Shown here: piece after piece, positions 16,564 to 25,000 of the stretch
Position numbering within the stretch: the stretch's first letter is position 1
Layout of the letters: every line of letters begins with the position of its first letter
Assembly (NCBI RefSeq): GCF_018224955.1
Contig: NZ_JAGTUU010000009.1
Location: 62,001 to 126,000, forward strand
Reading direction: 5' to 3'
DNA: 64,000 bases
DNA from: Thetidibacter halocola
Lineage (GTDB): Bacteria > Pseudomonadota > Alphaproteobacteria > Rhodobacterales > Rhodobacteraceae
Notes under the pieces: model-generated
Database searches by the model: none
What the model was told of the DNA's origin: nothing
What the model saw: only the letters and a program-made list of their open reading frames with translations
Position numbers and translations under genes: made by a program

Positions 16564-17834
16564 CAGCGACGCTCATCCGCAACGCCCGCCTGATCGACCC
16601 CGAGGCGCAGTCCGACACCATTGGCGACCTGCTGATCGAGGCCGGCCGCATCGCCGCCATCGGCCCCGGCCTGCCCGCCGGCAAGGCGCAGGTGATCGAC
16701 GCCGACGGCGCCTGCCTCGCCCCGGGCATCGTCGATCTCGGCGTCAAGGTGGGCGAGCCGGGCGAACGCCACAAGGAATCCTACGGCTCTGCCGGACAGG
16801 CGGCGGCGGCGGGGGGCGTGACCACGATTGTCACCCGGCCCGACACCCACCCCTGCATCGACACGCCCGAAGCGCTGGAATTCATCCGCCGCCGCGCGGT
16901 CGAGGCGGCCCCCGTCCACGTCCTGCCCATGGCCGCGCTGACCAAGGGCCGCGAGGGGCGCGAGATGACCGAGATCAGCTTTCTCATGGATGCGGGCGCC
17001 GTCGCCTTTACCGATTGCGATGCGGTCGTGACGGATACCAAGGTGCTGTCCCGCGCCATGACCTATGCCCGCAGCTTGAACGCGCTGGTGATCGGCCACC
17101 CGCAGGAGCCCGGCCTCAGCCACGGCGCCGCGGCGACCTCCGGCAAGTTCGCCTCGCTCCGCGGCCTGCCCAGCGTCTCGCCCATGGCCGAACGCATGGG
17201 GCTGGACCGCGATATCGCCCTGGTCGAGATGACCGGTGTCCGCTATCACGCCGACCAGATCACCACGGCGCGCGCCCTGCCCGCGCTGGACCGCGCCCGC
17301 AAGAACGGCTTTGCCGTGACCGCCGGCACGTCGATACATCACCTGACGCTGAACGAGTTGGACGTGGCCGACTACCGCACCTTCTTCAAGGTCAAGCCGC
17401 CGCTGCGCTCGGAGGACGATCGCCAGGCCGTGGTCGCCGCGATCCGCGACGGTCTGATCGACGTGATCGGCAGTTTCCATACGCCGCAGGACGAGGAAAG
17501 CAAACGCCTTCCCTTCGAGGAGGCCGCCTCGGGCGCCGTCGGCCTGGAAACCATGCTGCCCGTGCTGCTGCGCCTCTACCATTCGGGCGAACTGACCCTG
17601 CCCATCCTGTTCCGCGCGCTGGCGCTGAACCCCGCGCGCCTGCTGGGCCTCGACACCGGGCGCCTCGCCACTGGCGCAGCCGCCGACCTCGTGCTCTTCG
17701 ACCCGGACAAGCCGATCATCCTCGACCGGTTCAAGCTGCGCTCGAAATCGCGGAACACGCCCTTCGACGGCGCCCGCCTGCAGGGCCGCGTGCTGGGCAC
17801 CTGGGTCGCGGGCAAACGCGTTTTCGGAGGCTGA
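16560..17834 (+). CDS. Dihydroorotase homologue, probably catalytically inactive (PyrC')
   Basis: A 424-residue amidohydrolase-fold protein of the dihydroorotase type I family by length and ends. The usual metal-binding H-x-H-x-R-E-P-G reads D-L-G-V-K-V-G-E-P-G (59-68): both His are gone (G61, K63) and the substrate Arg is G65. The late catalytic segment D-V-I-A-T-D-H-A-P-H reads D-V-I-G-S-F-H-T-P-Q (301-310), with Phe306 in place of the essential Asp. Such PyrC' proteins in Pseudomonas do not catalyse but hold pyrB dodecamers together. Here it closes a coupled pyrB operon, so the same role is likely, and an active dihydroorotase should exist elsewhere. Confidence 0.85.
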   Translation: MTATLIRNARLIDPEAQSDTIGDLLIEAGRIAAIGPGLPAGKAQVIDADGACLAPGIVDLGVKVGEPGERHKESYGSAGQAAAAGGVTTIVTRPDTHPCIDTPEALEFIRRRAVEAAPVHVLPMAALTKGREGREMTEISFLMDAGAVAFTDCDAVVTDTKVLSRAMTYARSLNALVIGHPQEPGLSHGAAATSGKFASLRGLPSVSPMAERMGLDRDIALVEMTGVRYHADQITTARALPALDRARKNGFAVTAGTSIHHLTLNELDVADYRTFFKVKPPLRSEDDRQAVVAAIRDGLIDVIGSFHTPQDEESKRLPFEEAASGAVGLETMLPVLLRLYHSGELTLPILFRALALNPARLLGLDTGRLATGAAADLVLFDPDKPIILDRFKLRSKSRNTPFDGARLQGRVLGTWVAGKRVFGG

Positions 17835-17838
17835 CGCA

Positions 17839-18420
17839 ATGGAACTGCTGGTCTGGATCGTCGCGGGCTACCTGCTGGGCTCCATCCCCTTCGGCCTCGT
17901 CATCACCCGCGCGCTGGGTCTGGGCGACCTGCGCCAGATCGGCTCGGGCAATATCGGCGCGACAAACGTCCTGCGCACCGGCAACAAGCCCGCGGCCCTC
18001 GCCACGTTGCTCCTCGACAGCGGCAAGGGTGCCATCGCGGTCCTGCTCTCGCTGGCCTTCGCGGGGCCGGACGTGGCGAAATGGGCGGGCCTCGCGGCCT
18101 TCGCCGGGCATTGCTTCCCGGTCTGGCTGAAGTTCAAGGGCGGCAAGGGCGTCGCCACCTTCCTAGGCACTGTTCTGGCACTGGCCTGGCCCGTCGGCCT
18201 CGCCGCCTGCGCCACCTGGCTTGCCGCCGCCGCCGTCAGCCGAATCTCCTCTGTGGGCGCGCTGGCCGCCGCCGCATTGACGCCACTCTGGATGTGGTTT
18301 CTTGGACGGCCCGACCTGGTCGTGGTCGGGATCCCGCTGGCCGCGCTGATCTGGTGGCGCCACCAGGCCAACATCACCCGTATCCTCAAGGGCGAAGAAC
18401 CGAAGATCGGCAAGAAGTAA
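17839..18420 (+). CDS. plsY: Glycerol-3-phosphate acyltransferase, acyl-phosphate dependent
   Basis: Transfers an acyl group from acyl phosphate to glycerol 3-phosphate to give lysophosphatidic acid, the first committed phospholipid step; an inner-membrane enzyme. The 193-residue product has about five membrane helices and the conserved loops: G-S-I-P-F-G (14-19), G-S-G-N-I-G-A-T-N-V-L-R (35-46), and K-F-K-G-G-K-G-V-A-T (about 98-107). It follows pyrC' by 4 bases, so phospholipid and pyrimidine genes are transcribed together, a gene order familiar from relatives. Confidence 0.94.
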   Translation: MELLVWIVAGYLLGSIPFGLVITRALGLGDLRQIGSGNIGATNVLRTGNKPAALATLLLDSGKGAIAVLLSLAFAGPDVAKWAGLAAFAGHCFPVWLKFKGGKGVATFLGTVLALAWPVGLAACATWLAAAAVSRISSVGALAAAALTPLWMWFLGRPDLVVVGIPLAALIWWRHQANITRILKGEEPKIGKK

Positions 18421-18428
18421 CCGCCCGG

Positions 18429-18474
18429 GCTTCATCTGGCTGAAAGTATCCCGGGGGTCCGGGGCAGAGCCCCC
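18429..18474 (-). repeat. Intergenic element, copy A
   Basis: Read on the minus strand, this gives GGGGGCTCTGCCCC, GGACCCCCGGG, ATACTTT, then GCCAGATGAAGC. It lies 38 bases after the stop of the minus-strand gene at 18512-19522 and matches two other copies (52038-52070, 55225-55285) in motif order and in position relative to the preceding gene. The GGGG/CCCC parts can form a hairpin. Function unknown; transcript-end processing or attenuation is possible. Confidence 0.7.
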
Positions 18475-18511
18475 GGCGGATCGGGTCACGCCAGCGGGCC
18501 GAAACCCGCTC

Positions 18512-19522
18512 TCAGTCGAACGTGCCTGCCACACGCCCCAGCAGCATGAAGGCGCACGCCGTGCGCGTATTTCCGAACTCGGCAAGTTCGGCATCGCTGG
18601 CGTTCGGCTCGAACGCCGCCAGCGTCTGGTCAAAGCGGCGCAGGAAATGGTGCACCGCGTCGCGAAAGATCGTGTCGGCCCGCATCCGGCCCGTCGCCAG
18701 GGTCAGCGACGAGCGGTCGCGCACGCCCCCCAGCGCCGCGATCTCGCGTCCCCGCGTGCCGCGGGCAAAGGCGCGCCAGATTTCCGGCCGCGCCAGATCG
18801 GGGCGCAGGTCGTCCATGTAGATGCCGTCCTGGCTCAGCAGCGTCAGCACATCCTGCGCCGCCTGGATCAGTTGCGCCGCCTGCCGGTCCTTCAGCGCCC
18901 GGCGCAGCGCGGCGAACCCGTCCTTGTCCTCGGCCGTCTCGGGAAAGTTCACCGCCCGGATGAAATCGGCATTGGCCAGCGGCGGCTTCATCGCGTCCGG
19001 TGGCGTGCCCAGCATCAGCGCCGGCTGGTCGCCCGCCTCCGGTGCGGCGGCGGGGGGCGCCATCGCCGACGCCGCGGCCTCGGCCGCTCGGACCGAGACC
19101 AGCATCGCCAACGTCGTCTCCAGGCCCTTCTGGGTCGCGGACATCTCGTCTAGCCGTTTCAGGATCGCCGGGTGCGGCTGCTCGGACCGGCCCTGCTGCG
19201 CCTGCGCGACATAGGCCTGGCGGATCGCGTCGATCGCGGCGCGCAGCCGCGTGCCCTCTTCGCGCATCACGCGCGCGCTGCGCGCCGCCATCACGGCAAC
19301 CCAGATCAGCGCCACCGGCAGCACGATCACCATCAGCACGATGACGAAACCCAGCCCGCCATCCGGCAGGTCCGCACCGCCGAACAGGAAGAATGCACCC
19401 GACAGCAGCAGCCAGAACCCGGACAGGCCGAGGCCCGCGACCTCGATCCCCGTCAGGGCCTGCGACGGTTCCCGTTGATACAGGCCGACCTGGCCGGGGC
19501 GCGGTTCCTGTTCGCCGGCCAT
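18512..19522 (-). CDS. Membrane protein of unknown function
   Basis: A 336-residue-range protein (335 after start choice) with two membrane helices near the N terminus (about 28-50 and 55-80), a charged helical stretch (about 80-150) and a C-terminal soluble half without recognised domain. The start at 19522 lies four bases after the greA stop, so it is the second gene of a greA unit. The long Ala/Pro stretch (about 150-185) looks like a linker. A conserved-looking hypothetical of Rhodobacteraceae; no function proposed. Confidence 0.7.
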   Translation of the reverse strand: MAGEQEPRPGQVGLYQREPSQALTGIEVAGLGLSGFWLLLSGAFFLFGGADLPDGGLGFVIVLMVIVLPVALIWVAVMAARSARVMREEGTRLRAAIDAIRQAYVAQAQQGRSEQPHPAILKRLDEMSATQKGLETTLAMLVSVRAAEAAASAMAPPAAAPEAGDQPALMLGTPPDAMKPPLANADFIRAVNFPETAEDKDGFAALRRALKDRQAAQLIQAAQDVLTLLSQDGIYMDDLRPDLARPEIWRAFARGTRGREIAALGGVRDRSSLTLATGRMRADTIFRDAVHHFLRRFDQTLAAFEPNASDAELAEFGNTRTACAFMLLGRVAGTFD

Positions 19523-19526
19523 CGGA

Positions 19527-19997
19527 TCACTTGTACTCGATGCTGAGGATCTCGTAGCTCTTCTCGCCACCGGGCGTGCGCACCTCGACGCTGTCGCCCG
19601 CCTCCTTGCCGATCAGGGCGCGGGCGATAGGCGACTTGATGTTGAGCAGGCCTTTCTCGACATCGGCCTCATGCTCGCCCACGATCTGCCAGGTCTTTTC
19701 CTCGTCGGTGTCCTCGTCGACGATCTTCACCGTCGCGCCGAACTTGACCGCGCCGGACAGGGTCGTGGGGTCCACCACTTCGGTCAGGCCGAGGATGCCC
19801 TCGAGTTCCTTGATGCGCCCCTCGATGAAGCCCTGCTTTTCCCGCGCCGAGTGATACTCGGCGTTTTCCTTCAGGTCGCCCAGTTCGCGCGCCTCGGCAA
19901 TCGCCTGGATCACGGCGGGACGCTCCTTGGTCTTGAGCATCTTCAATTCGGTTTCGAGCGCGGTAAAACCCGCGCGGGTCATCAGGATCTTTTCCAT
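19527..19997 (-). CDS. greA: Transcription elongation factor GreA
   Basis: Rescues backtracked RNA polymerase by stimulating transcript cleavage through the secondary channel. The 156-residue length is standard. The N-terminal coiled coil carries the tip motif around A-R-E-L-G-D-L-K-E-N-A-E-Y (residues about 36-48, acidic D and E), followed by R-E-K-Q-G-F-I-E-G-R-I, and the C-terminal globular domain has G-E-H-E-A-D, then S-P-I-A-R-A-L-I-G-K and P-G-G-E-K-S-Y-E-I. First gene of a two-gene unit with the membrane protein downstream. Confidence 0.97.
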   Translation of the reverse strand: MEKILMTRAGFTALETELKMLKTKERPAVIQAIAEARELGDLKENAEYHSAREKQGFIEGRIKELEGILGLTEVVDPTTLSGAVKFGATVKIVDEDTDEEKTWQIVGEHEADVEKGLLNIKSPIARALIGKEAGDSVEVRTPGGEKSYEILSIEYK

Positions 19998-20155
19998 GAA
20001 CGTCTTTCCGGCCTATTGCGGGCCCGGCGGCCCGGTTCCGCGTCCTGCGCGTTCAAAGCACGCGCATCTCTTGCGTGCAAGAGTGAGCAATGCTCCCGCG
20101 CAATGCAAGGGCGCCGGAACAGGCGGGTTTCGGGCGATGTAACGCCGTGTCGCAA

Positions 20156-20185
20156 TTGACCCTTGCCGCACTGCCGCGCTACGTA
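20156..20185 (+). promoter_or_regulatory. Possible promoter for the ETF-ubiquinone oxidoreductase gene
   Basis: TTGACC at 20156-20161 and TACGTA at 20180-20185 are separated by 18 bases, about 40 bases ahead of the ATG, in the divergent region between greA and this gene. Consensus match is partial. Confidence 0.3.
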
Positions 20186-20225
20186 ACCGCGACAGAATAT
20201 TGCGCGAACCCCGGGAGGTGGCGAC

Positions 20226-21875
20226 ATGGCCGAGATCGAACGCGAGTCGATGGAATACGATGTGGTGATCGTGGGCGCGGGTCCGGCGGGCCTGTCTGCG
20301 GCGATCCGGCTGAAACAACTCGACGCCGATCTTTCGGTCGTGGTGCTGGAAAAGGGCTCCGAGGTCGGCGCGCATATCCTGTCGGGCGCGGTGCTGGACC
20401 CCTGCGGGCTCGATGCACTGATTCCCGACTGGAAGGACAGGGGCGCACCGCTGCATACGCCCGTGACCGAGGACAATTTCTACATGCTGGGCGAGGCGGG
20501 ACAGATCCGCATCCCCAACTGGCCGATGCCGAAGCTGATGAACAACCACGGCAACTACATCGTCTCGATGGGCAATGTCTGCCGCTGGATGGCCGAACAG
20601 GCCGAGGCGCTGGGGGTCGAGATCTTCCCGGGCATGTCCTGTTCCGAACTGGTCTATGACGGTGACCGGGTGAAGGGCGTGGTGGCCGGCGTCTTCGGGC
20701 TGGAGTCGGACGGCACCTATGGCCCGAACACCGAGCCGGGGATGGAACTGCACGGCAAGTACGTCTTCCTTGCCGAGGGCGTGCGCGGGTCGCTATCGAA
20801 GGAAGTGATCGGCCGCTATGGCCTGTCCAAGGGCCACGAGCCGCAGAAATTCGGCATCGGCATGAAGGAAATCTGGGAGATCGACCCGGCCAAGCACAAG
20901 CGGGGCTCGGTTACGCACACGATGGGCTGGCCGCTGGGCAGCAACGCCGGCGGCGGCAGCTTCATCTACCATCTCGAGAACAACCAGGTTTACGTCGGCT
21001 TCGTGGTGCACCTGAACTACGAGAACCCGCACCTTTATCCCTACATGGAATTCCAGCGGTTCAAGCATCACCCGATGGTGGCCGAGCTGCTCAAGGGCGG
21101 TAAGCGCGTAGCCTATGGCGCGCGGGCGATTTCCGAGGGCGGATACCAGTCGATGCCCAAGATGGTCGCGCCGGGCGTCGCGCTGCTGGGCTGCTCGGTC
21201 GGCATGGTCAACGTGCCGCGCATCAAGGGCAACCACAACGCCATGCTCTCGGGCAAGGCGGCGGCCGAGGCGGCCTATGCCGCGATCCAGGCGGGCCGCG
21301 AGGGCGACGAGCTGACCGCCTACGAGACCGAGGTTCGCGGCGGAGCCATCGGCAAGGACCTCAAGAAGGTCCGCAACGTCAAGCCGCTCTGGTCGAAATA
21401 CGGCCTGACGGCCTCGCTGACGCTGGGCGGGCTCGACATGTGGACGAACGAGCTTCTGGGCCTGTCGCTGTTCGGCACGATCGGCCATGGCAAGACCGAC
21501 GCCGAGGCGACCGGCATCGCCGCGAAATTCCAGCCCATCGACTATCCGAAACCCGACGGCACGCTGTCCTTCGACCGGCTGACAAACGTGGCCTTCAGCT
21601 TTACCAACCACGAGGAAAGCCAGCCCGCGCACCTGAAACTCAAGGATGCAAACGTGCCGATCGTCGACAACCTGCCCAAGTATGCCGAGCCCGCGCAGCG
21701 CTATTGCCCGGCCGGCGTCTACGAGGTGGTCAGGGAAGAGGGCAAGTCACCCCGCTTCGTCATCAATTTCCAGAACTGCGTGCACTGCAAGACCTGCGAC
21801 ATCAAGGACCCCAGCCAGAACATCCACTGGACGGTGCCGCAGGGCGGTGACGGGCCGAACTATCCCAACATGTGA
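20226..21875 (+). CDS. Electron transfer flavoprotein-ubiquinone oxidoreductase
   Basis: Passes electrons from acyl-CoA dehydrogenases and related enzymes, via ETF, to ubiquinone; a peripheral inner-membrane flavoprotein. The 549-residue product has the FAD-binding V-I-V-G-A-G-P-A-G-L-S-A-A (14-26), the expected family length, and a C-terminal 4Fe-4S cluster region with Y-C-P-A-G-V-Y, then F-Q-N-C-V-H-C-K-T-C-D-I-K-D-P and N-I-H-W-T-V-P-Q-G-G-D-G-P. Start at 20226 has GGGAGG 7 bases upstream. Alone on its strand. Confidence 0.96.
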   Translation: MAEIERESMEYDVVIVGAGPAGLSAAIRLKQLDADLSVVVLEKGSEVGAHILSGAVLDPCGLDALIPDWKDRGAPLHTPVTEDNFYMLGEAGQIRIPNWPMPKLMNNHGNYIVSMGNVCRWMAEQAEALGVEIFPGMSCSELVYDGDRVKGVVAGVFGLESDGTYGPNTEPGMELHGKYVFLAEGVRGSLSKEVIGRYGLSKGHEPQKFGIGMKEIWEIDPAKHKRGSVTHTMGWPLGSNAGGGSFIYHLENNQVYVGFVVHLNYENPHLYPYMEFQRFKHHPMVAELLKGGKRVAYGARAISEGGYQSMPKMVAPGVALLGCSVGMVNVPRIKGNHNAMLSGKAAAEAAYAAIQAGREGDELTAYETEVRGGAIGKDLKKVRNVKPLWSKYGLTASLTLGGLDMWTNELLGLSLFGTIGHGKTDAEATGIAAKFQPIDYPKPDGTLSFDRLTNVAFSFTNHEESQPAHLKLKDANVPIVDNLPKYAEPAQRYCPAGVYEVVREEGKSPRFVINFQNCVHCKTCDIKDPSQNIHWTVPQGGDGPNYPNM

Positions 21876-21977
21876 GGCATGGGCGCGGGGCGGGTTTGTC
21901 GAGCCAACCCTTTTTCATGCCCCGTTAACCCCGCTCTGCGACGATTCCCGCACGGATCAAGGCAAGGGAGTCGCCCG

Positions 21978-22283
21978 ATGGTCATGCAGATGCGCGCCAC
22001 GCGCTGGCCCAGCGCGTGGCAGACGGAAATCGAATTCAAGGACAGCGGCATGCGTGTCGCCGAGATCGTCAATGTCAGCCAGACCGGCCTGCGCTGTCGC
22101 GTGCCCGTGCCGGTGGCACTGGGCGAACGGGCACGTTTCACCGTGGTCGGCCGGCGCATCTACGGGCGGGTGGTGCGCAAAGCGGACGGCGTCGTCGCGC
22201 TGGCCTTTGACACACCGCTCGATCCCGTGCAACTGGGCACGCTGCGGCAGTTCCGGCGGCTGCACGCCCGCAGCGTGGGCTGA
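21978..22283 (+). CDS. PilZ domain protein
   Basis: A 101-residue protein with PilZ-like features: an N-terminal R-x-x-x-W segment (M-R-A-T-R-W-P) that corresponds loosely to the R-x-x-x-R c-di-GMP arm, then V-N-V-S-Q-T-G-L-R, equivalent to the D/N-x-S-x-x-G motif, and strands ending V-A-L-A-F-D. The start at 21978 has AGGGAG 8 bases upstream. The weak arm motif leaves c-di-GMP binding uncertain. It could act downstream of the EAL enzyme class, but no direct link is visible. Confidence 0.65.
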   Translation: MVMQMRATRWPSAWQTEIEFKDSGMRVAEIVNVSQTGLRCRVPVPVALGERARFTVVGRRIYGRVVRKADGVVALAFDTPLDPVQLGTLRQFRRLHARSVG

Positions 22284-22419
22284 ACCCGGGCATGATCTCT
22301 CCTTTGTGACCGCTGTGTGCGCCGCCGGGCCGCAATCCCGTTGTCATGGCGGGACAGCCCGCCTAGTTTGGCGGCAACAGCCCGTGCCGAGGCGCGGCGA
22401 GACAAGGGGAGAGGCATCG

Positions 22420-24159
22420 GTGACTCATCCGATCAGACGGTTTCTTGGCGCGACGGCGCTTTGCTGCGCGCTGGCCCTGCCCGCCGCGGCCCCGGCCAAC
22501 GGCATCGCAGGCGACTATCTCGCTGCGCGCCAGGCCGCCATCATGGGCGATTTCGAAGCAGCGGCGCGCCATTACGGCCGCGCACTGGCCTTTGACAACG
22601 ACAACCCCGAACTGCTGGAACGCGCGGTCCTGGCCAACATGTCGCTTGGCGATGTGGAACAGGCCGCGGCCGTCGCCGACCGAATGGCGGACCTTGGCCT
22701 GGTCAGCCAGATCGCCCAGATGGCCCTCATCACCCGCGACGGCCAGGCCGAGAAATACGCCGCGATCCTCATGGCGATCGAGGCAGACCGCGGTCTCGGA
22801 CCGCTTTCCGACCGCCTGACAGAAGCCTGGGCACAACTGGGCCAGGGCGATATGAGCGCGGCACTGGTCGCCTTCGACGAGGCCGCGCAGCTTCAGGGGC
22901 TGGGTCCGTTCGCTACCTATCACAAGGCGCTGGCGCTGGCCTCGGTCGGCGATTTCGAAAGCGCCGAGGCGCTGTTCGCCGGGTCCGAGATCGGCGGCAT
23001 GGCGATGACCCGCCGCGGCGTCATGGCCCGCGTGCAGGTGCTGAGCCAGCTCGACCGCTTCGACGAGGCGGTGCAACTGATCGATACCGCCTTCGGCGCC
23101 GACCTCGACCCGGGGCTGGCGGCGATGCGCGCCTCGGTCGCGGCGAAGGAACGCCTGCCCTTCGACCACATCCGATCGGCCCGCGACGGCATGGCAGAGG
23201 TCTTCTACACCGTGGCCGGCGCGCTCTCGAACGAGAACAGCGACGACCTGACGCTGCTTTACGCCCGCATGGCCCATCATCTGCGCCCCGACCATACCGA
23301 CGCGATCCTGCTGGCCGCCGAGGTGCTCTACCAGATGCGGCAATACAAGCTGGCCGAACGCACCTATGCCGAGGTGTCCGCGGACGATCCCTCCTTCCAT
23401 GCCGCCGAACTGGGCCGCACCGAGGCGCTGCGCCAGCAGGACCAGACGGACGACGCGCTGGCCGTGCTCGAAGCGCTGGCCGAAAGCCATGGCGACCTGC
23501 CCATCGTGCATTCGACCCGCGCCGACCTGCTGCGCCAGCTGGAACGCCATGACGAGGCGATCGCCGCCTATACCGCCGCGCTGGACCGCTATGCCGAGAT
23601 CACCCAGCGGCAATGGTTCCTGTTCTACGCCCGCGGCATCAGCCACGAACGGCTGGACCACTGGGACGAGGCCGAGGCCGATTTCCGCAAGGCACTGGAA
23701 CTGAACCCCGACCAGCCGCAGGTGCTGAACTATCTCGGCTATTCGCTGGTCGAACAGCAGCGCAAGCTGGACGAGGCGCTGAACATGATCGAACGCGCCG
23801 TCGCCGCGCGCCCCGACAGCGGCTATATCGTCGACAGCCTGGGATGGGTCCTTTACCGCCTCGGTCGCTATGAAGAAGCCGTCGGCCACATGGAACGCGC
23901 TGCCGAACTGATGCCCATCGACCCGGTAGTGAACGACCACTTGGGCGACGTCTACTGGGCCGTGGGCCGCAAGCGCGAGGCCGAATTCATGTGGAAGCGC
24001 GCGCTGTCCTTCGCCGAGTGGGAGGACGCCTCGGAAGACGTCGACATCCCGCGCATCCGCCGCAAGATCGAGGTCGGGCTCGACCTGGTGCTCTCCGAGG
24101 AAGGCTCCGAACCGCTGCGGGCCGCGGCCGCCACGCCGGGCAAAGATGACGACGGTTGA
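22420..24159 (+). CDS. Exported TPR-repeat protein
   Basis: A 579-residue protein with a signal peptide (R-R-F-L-G-A-T-A-L-C-C-A-L-A-L-P-A, then A-N-G) and TPR repeats through most of the chain. The C-terminal half is clearest, with A-L-E-L-N-P-D-Q-P-Q-V-L-N-Y-L-G-Y-S (about 424-441) and D-S-L-G-W-V-L-Y-R-L-G-R-Y-E-E-A. This matches a TPR family (BepA/lipoprotein-like scaffolds) common in alphaproteobacteria. The start is a GTG at 22420 with AGGGGAGAGG upstream; the open frame extends back to 21646 through non-homologous sequence. Periplasmic scaffold is inferred. Its last 14 bases overlap ispE. Confidence 0.85.
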   Translation: MTHPIRRFLGATALCCALALPAAAPANGIAGDYLAARQAAIMGDFEAAARHYGRALAFDNDNPELLERAVLANMSLGDVEQAAAVADRMADLGLVSQIAQMALITRDGQAEKYAAILMAIEADRGLGPLSDRLTEAWAQLGQGDMSAALVAFDEAAQLQGLGPFATYHKALALASVGDFESAEALFAGSEIGGMAMTRRGVMARVQVLSQLDRFDEAVQLIDTAFGADLDPGLAAMRASVAAKERLPFDHIRSARDGMAEVFYTVAGALSNENSDDLTLLYARMAHHLRPDHTDAILLAAEVLYQMRQYKLAERTYAEVSADDPSFHAAELGRTEALRQQDQTDDALAVLEALAESHGDLPIVHSTRADLLRQLERHDEAIAAYTAALDRYAEITQRQWFLFYARGISHERLDHWDEAEADFRKALELNPDQPQVLNYLGYSLVEQQRKLDEALNMIERAVAARPDSGYIVDSLGWVLYRLGRYEEAVGHMERAAELMPIDPVVNDHLGDVYWAVGRKREAEFMWKRALSFAEWEDASEDVDIPRIRRKIEVGLDLVLSEEGSEPLRAAAATPGKDDDG

Positions 24160-24958
24160 CCTGCTGGCCCCGGCCAAGGTCAACCTTTGCCTCCACGTCA
24201 CCGGCCAGCGCAGCGACGGCTATCACCTGCTCGACTCGATCGTGATGTTCGCCGACCTGGGCGACCGCATTGCGTTGGCCCCCGCGCCCGCGATGGCGCT
24301 GACCGTAACCGGGCCGCGCGCCGCCGGAGTGCCCGACGATGCGCGCAACCTCTGCTGGAAGGCCGCCGACCGCTATGGCCGCGCGGTTTCGATCACGCTG
24401 GACAAGCACCTGCCCGCCGCGGCCGGGATCGGCGGCGGTTCGTCCGACGCGGCGGCCGTGCTGCGCGGGCTGGAACGGATGACCGGCCGCCCGCCCGCCT
24501 TCGATCCGCTGGCGCTGGGCGCGGATGTGCCGGTCTGCATGCTGGGCCGCGCGGCGCGGATGACCGGGATCGGCGAAGGCGTCGAACCACTCGACTTGCC
24601 GCCGCTGCCCGCCGTTCTGGTCAATCCCGGCATCGAGGTGCCGACGCCATCGGTGTTCCGGGCCCTGCCGTCGAAACACAATCCCCCGCTCGACCCGATC
24701 CCCGAGGGCGCAGCGCCCGGCGTGCTGATCGACTGGCTGGCGACCCAGCGCAATGACCTTGAACCACCCGCCCGCGCACAGGCCCCGGTCATCGGCGCGG
24801 TCCTTGCGGCGCTGGCGCCGGCGCGGCTGGCGCGCATGTCGGGCTCGGGCGCGACCTGTTTCGGCCTCTGCGACAGCCTGACCGATGCGCAGGCGCTGGC
24901 CGACGCCATCCAGGCCGCGCATCCCGGCTGGTGGGTTGCCGCCGTCACCCTGTCCTGA
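24146..24958 (+). CDS. ispE: 4-diphosphocytidyl-2-C-methyl-D-erythritol kinase
   Basis: Phosphorylates CDP-methylerythritol in the MEP isoprenoid pathway, which supplies the polyprenyl synthase at 13102. The 270-residue GHMP kinase has the N-terminal A-P-A-K-V-N-L-C-L-H-V and the ATP-binding P-A-A-A-G-I-G-G-G-S-S-D-A-A-A (about 91-105), followed by the C-terminal M-S-G-S-G-A-T-C-F. Its start overlaps the preceding TPR gene by 14 bp in another frame, suggesting translational coupling. Confidence 0.95.
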   Translation: MTTVDLLAPAKVNLCLHVTGQRSDGYHLLDSIVMFADLGDRIALAPAPAMALTVTGPRAAGVPDDARNLCWKAADRYGRAVSITLDKHLPAAAGIGGGSSDAAAVLRGLERMTGRPPAFDPLALGADVPVCMLGRAARMTGIGEGVEPLDLPPLPAVLVNPGIEVPTPSVFRALPSKHNPPLDPIPEGAAPGVLIDWLATQRNDLEPPARAQAPVIGAVLAALAPARLARMSGSGATCFGLCDSLTDAQALADAIQAAHPGWWVAAVTLS

Positions 24959-25000
24959 GCCCCGTGGCCCCCGCCCGCCCGGCACAGTAAGGTAAGCCTC

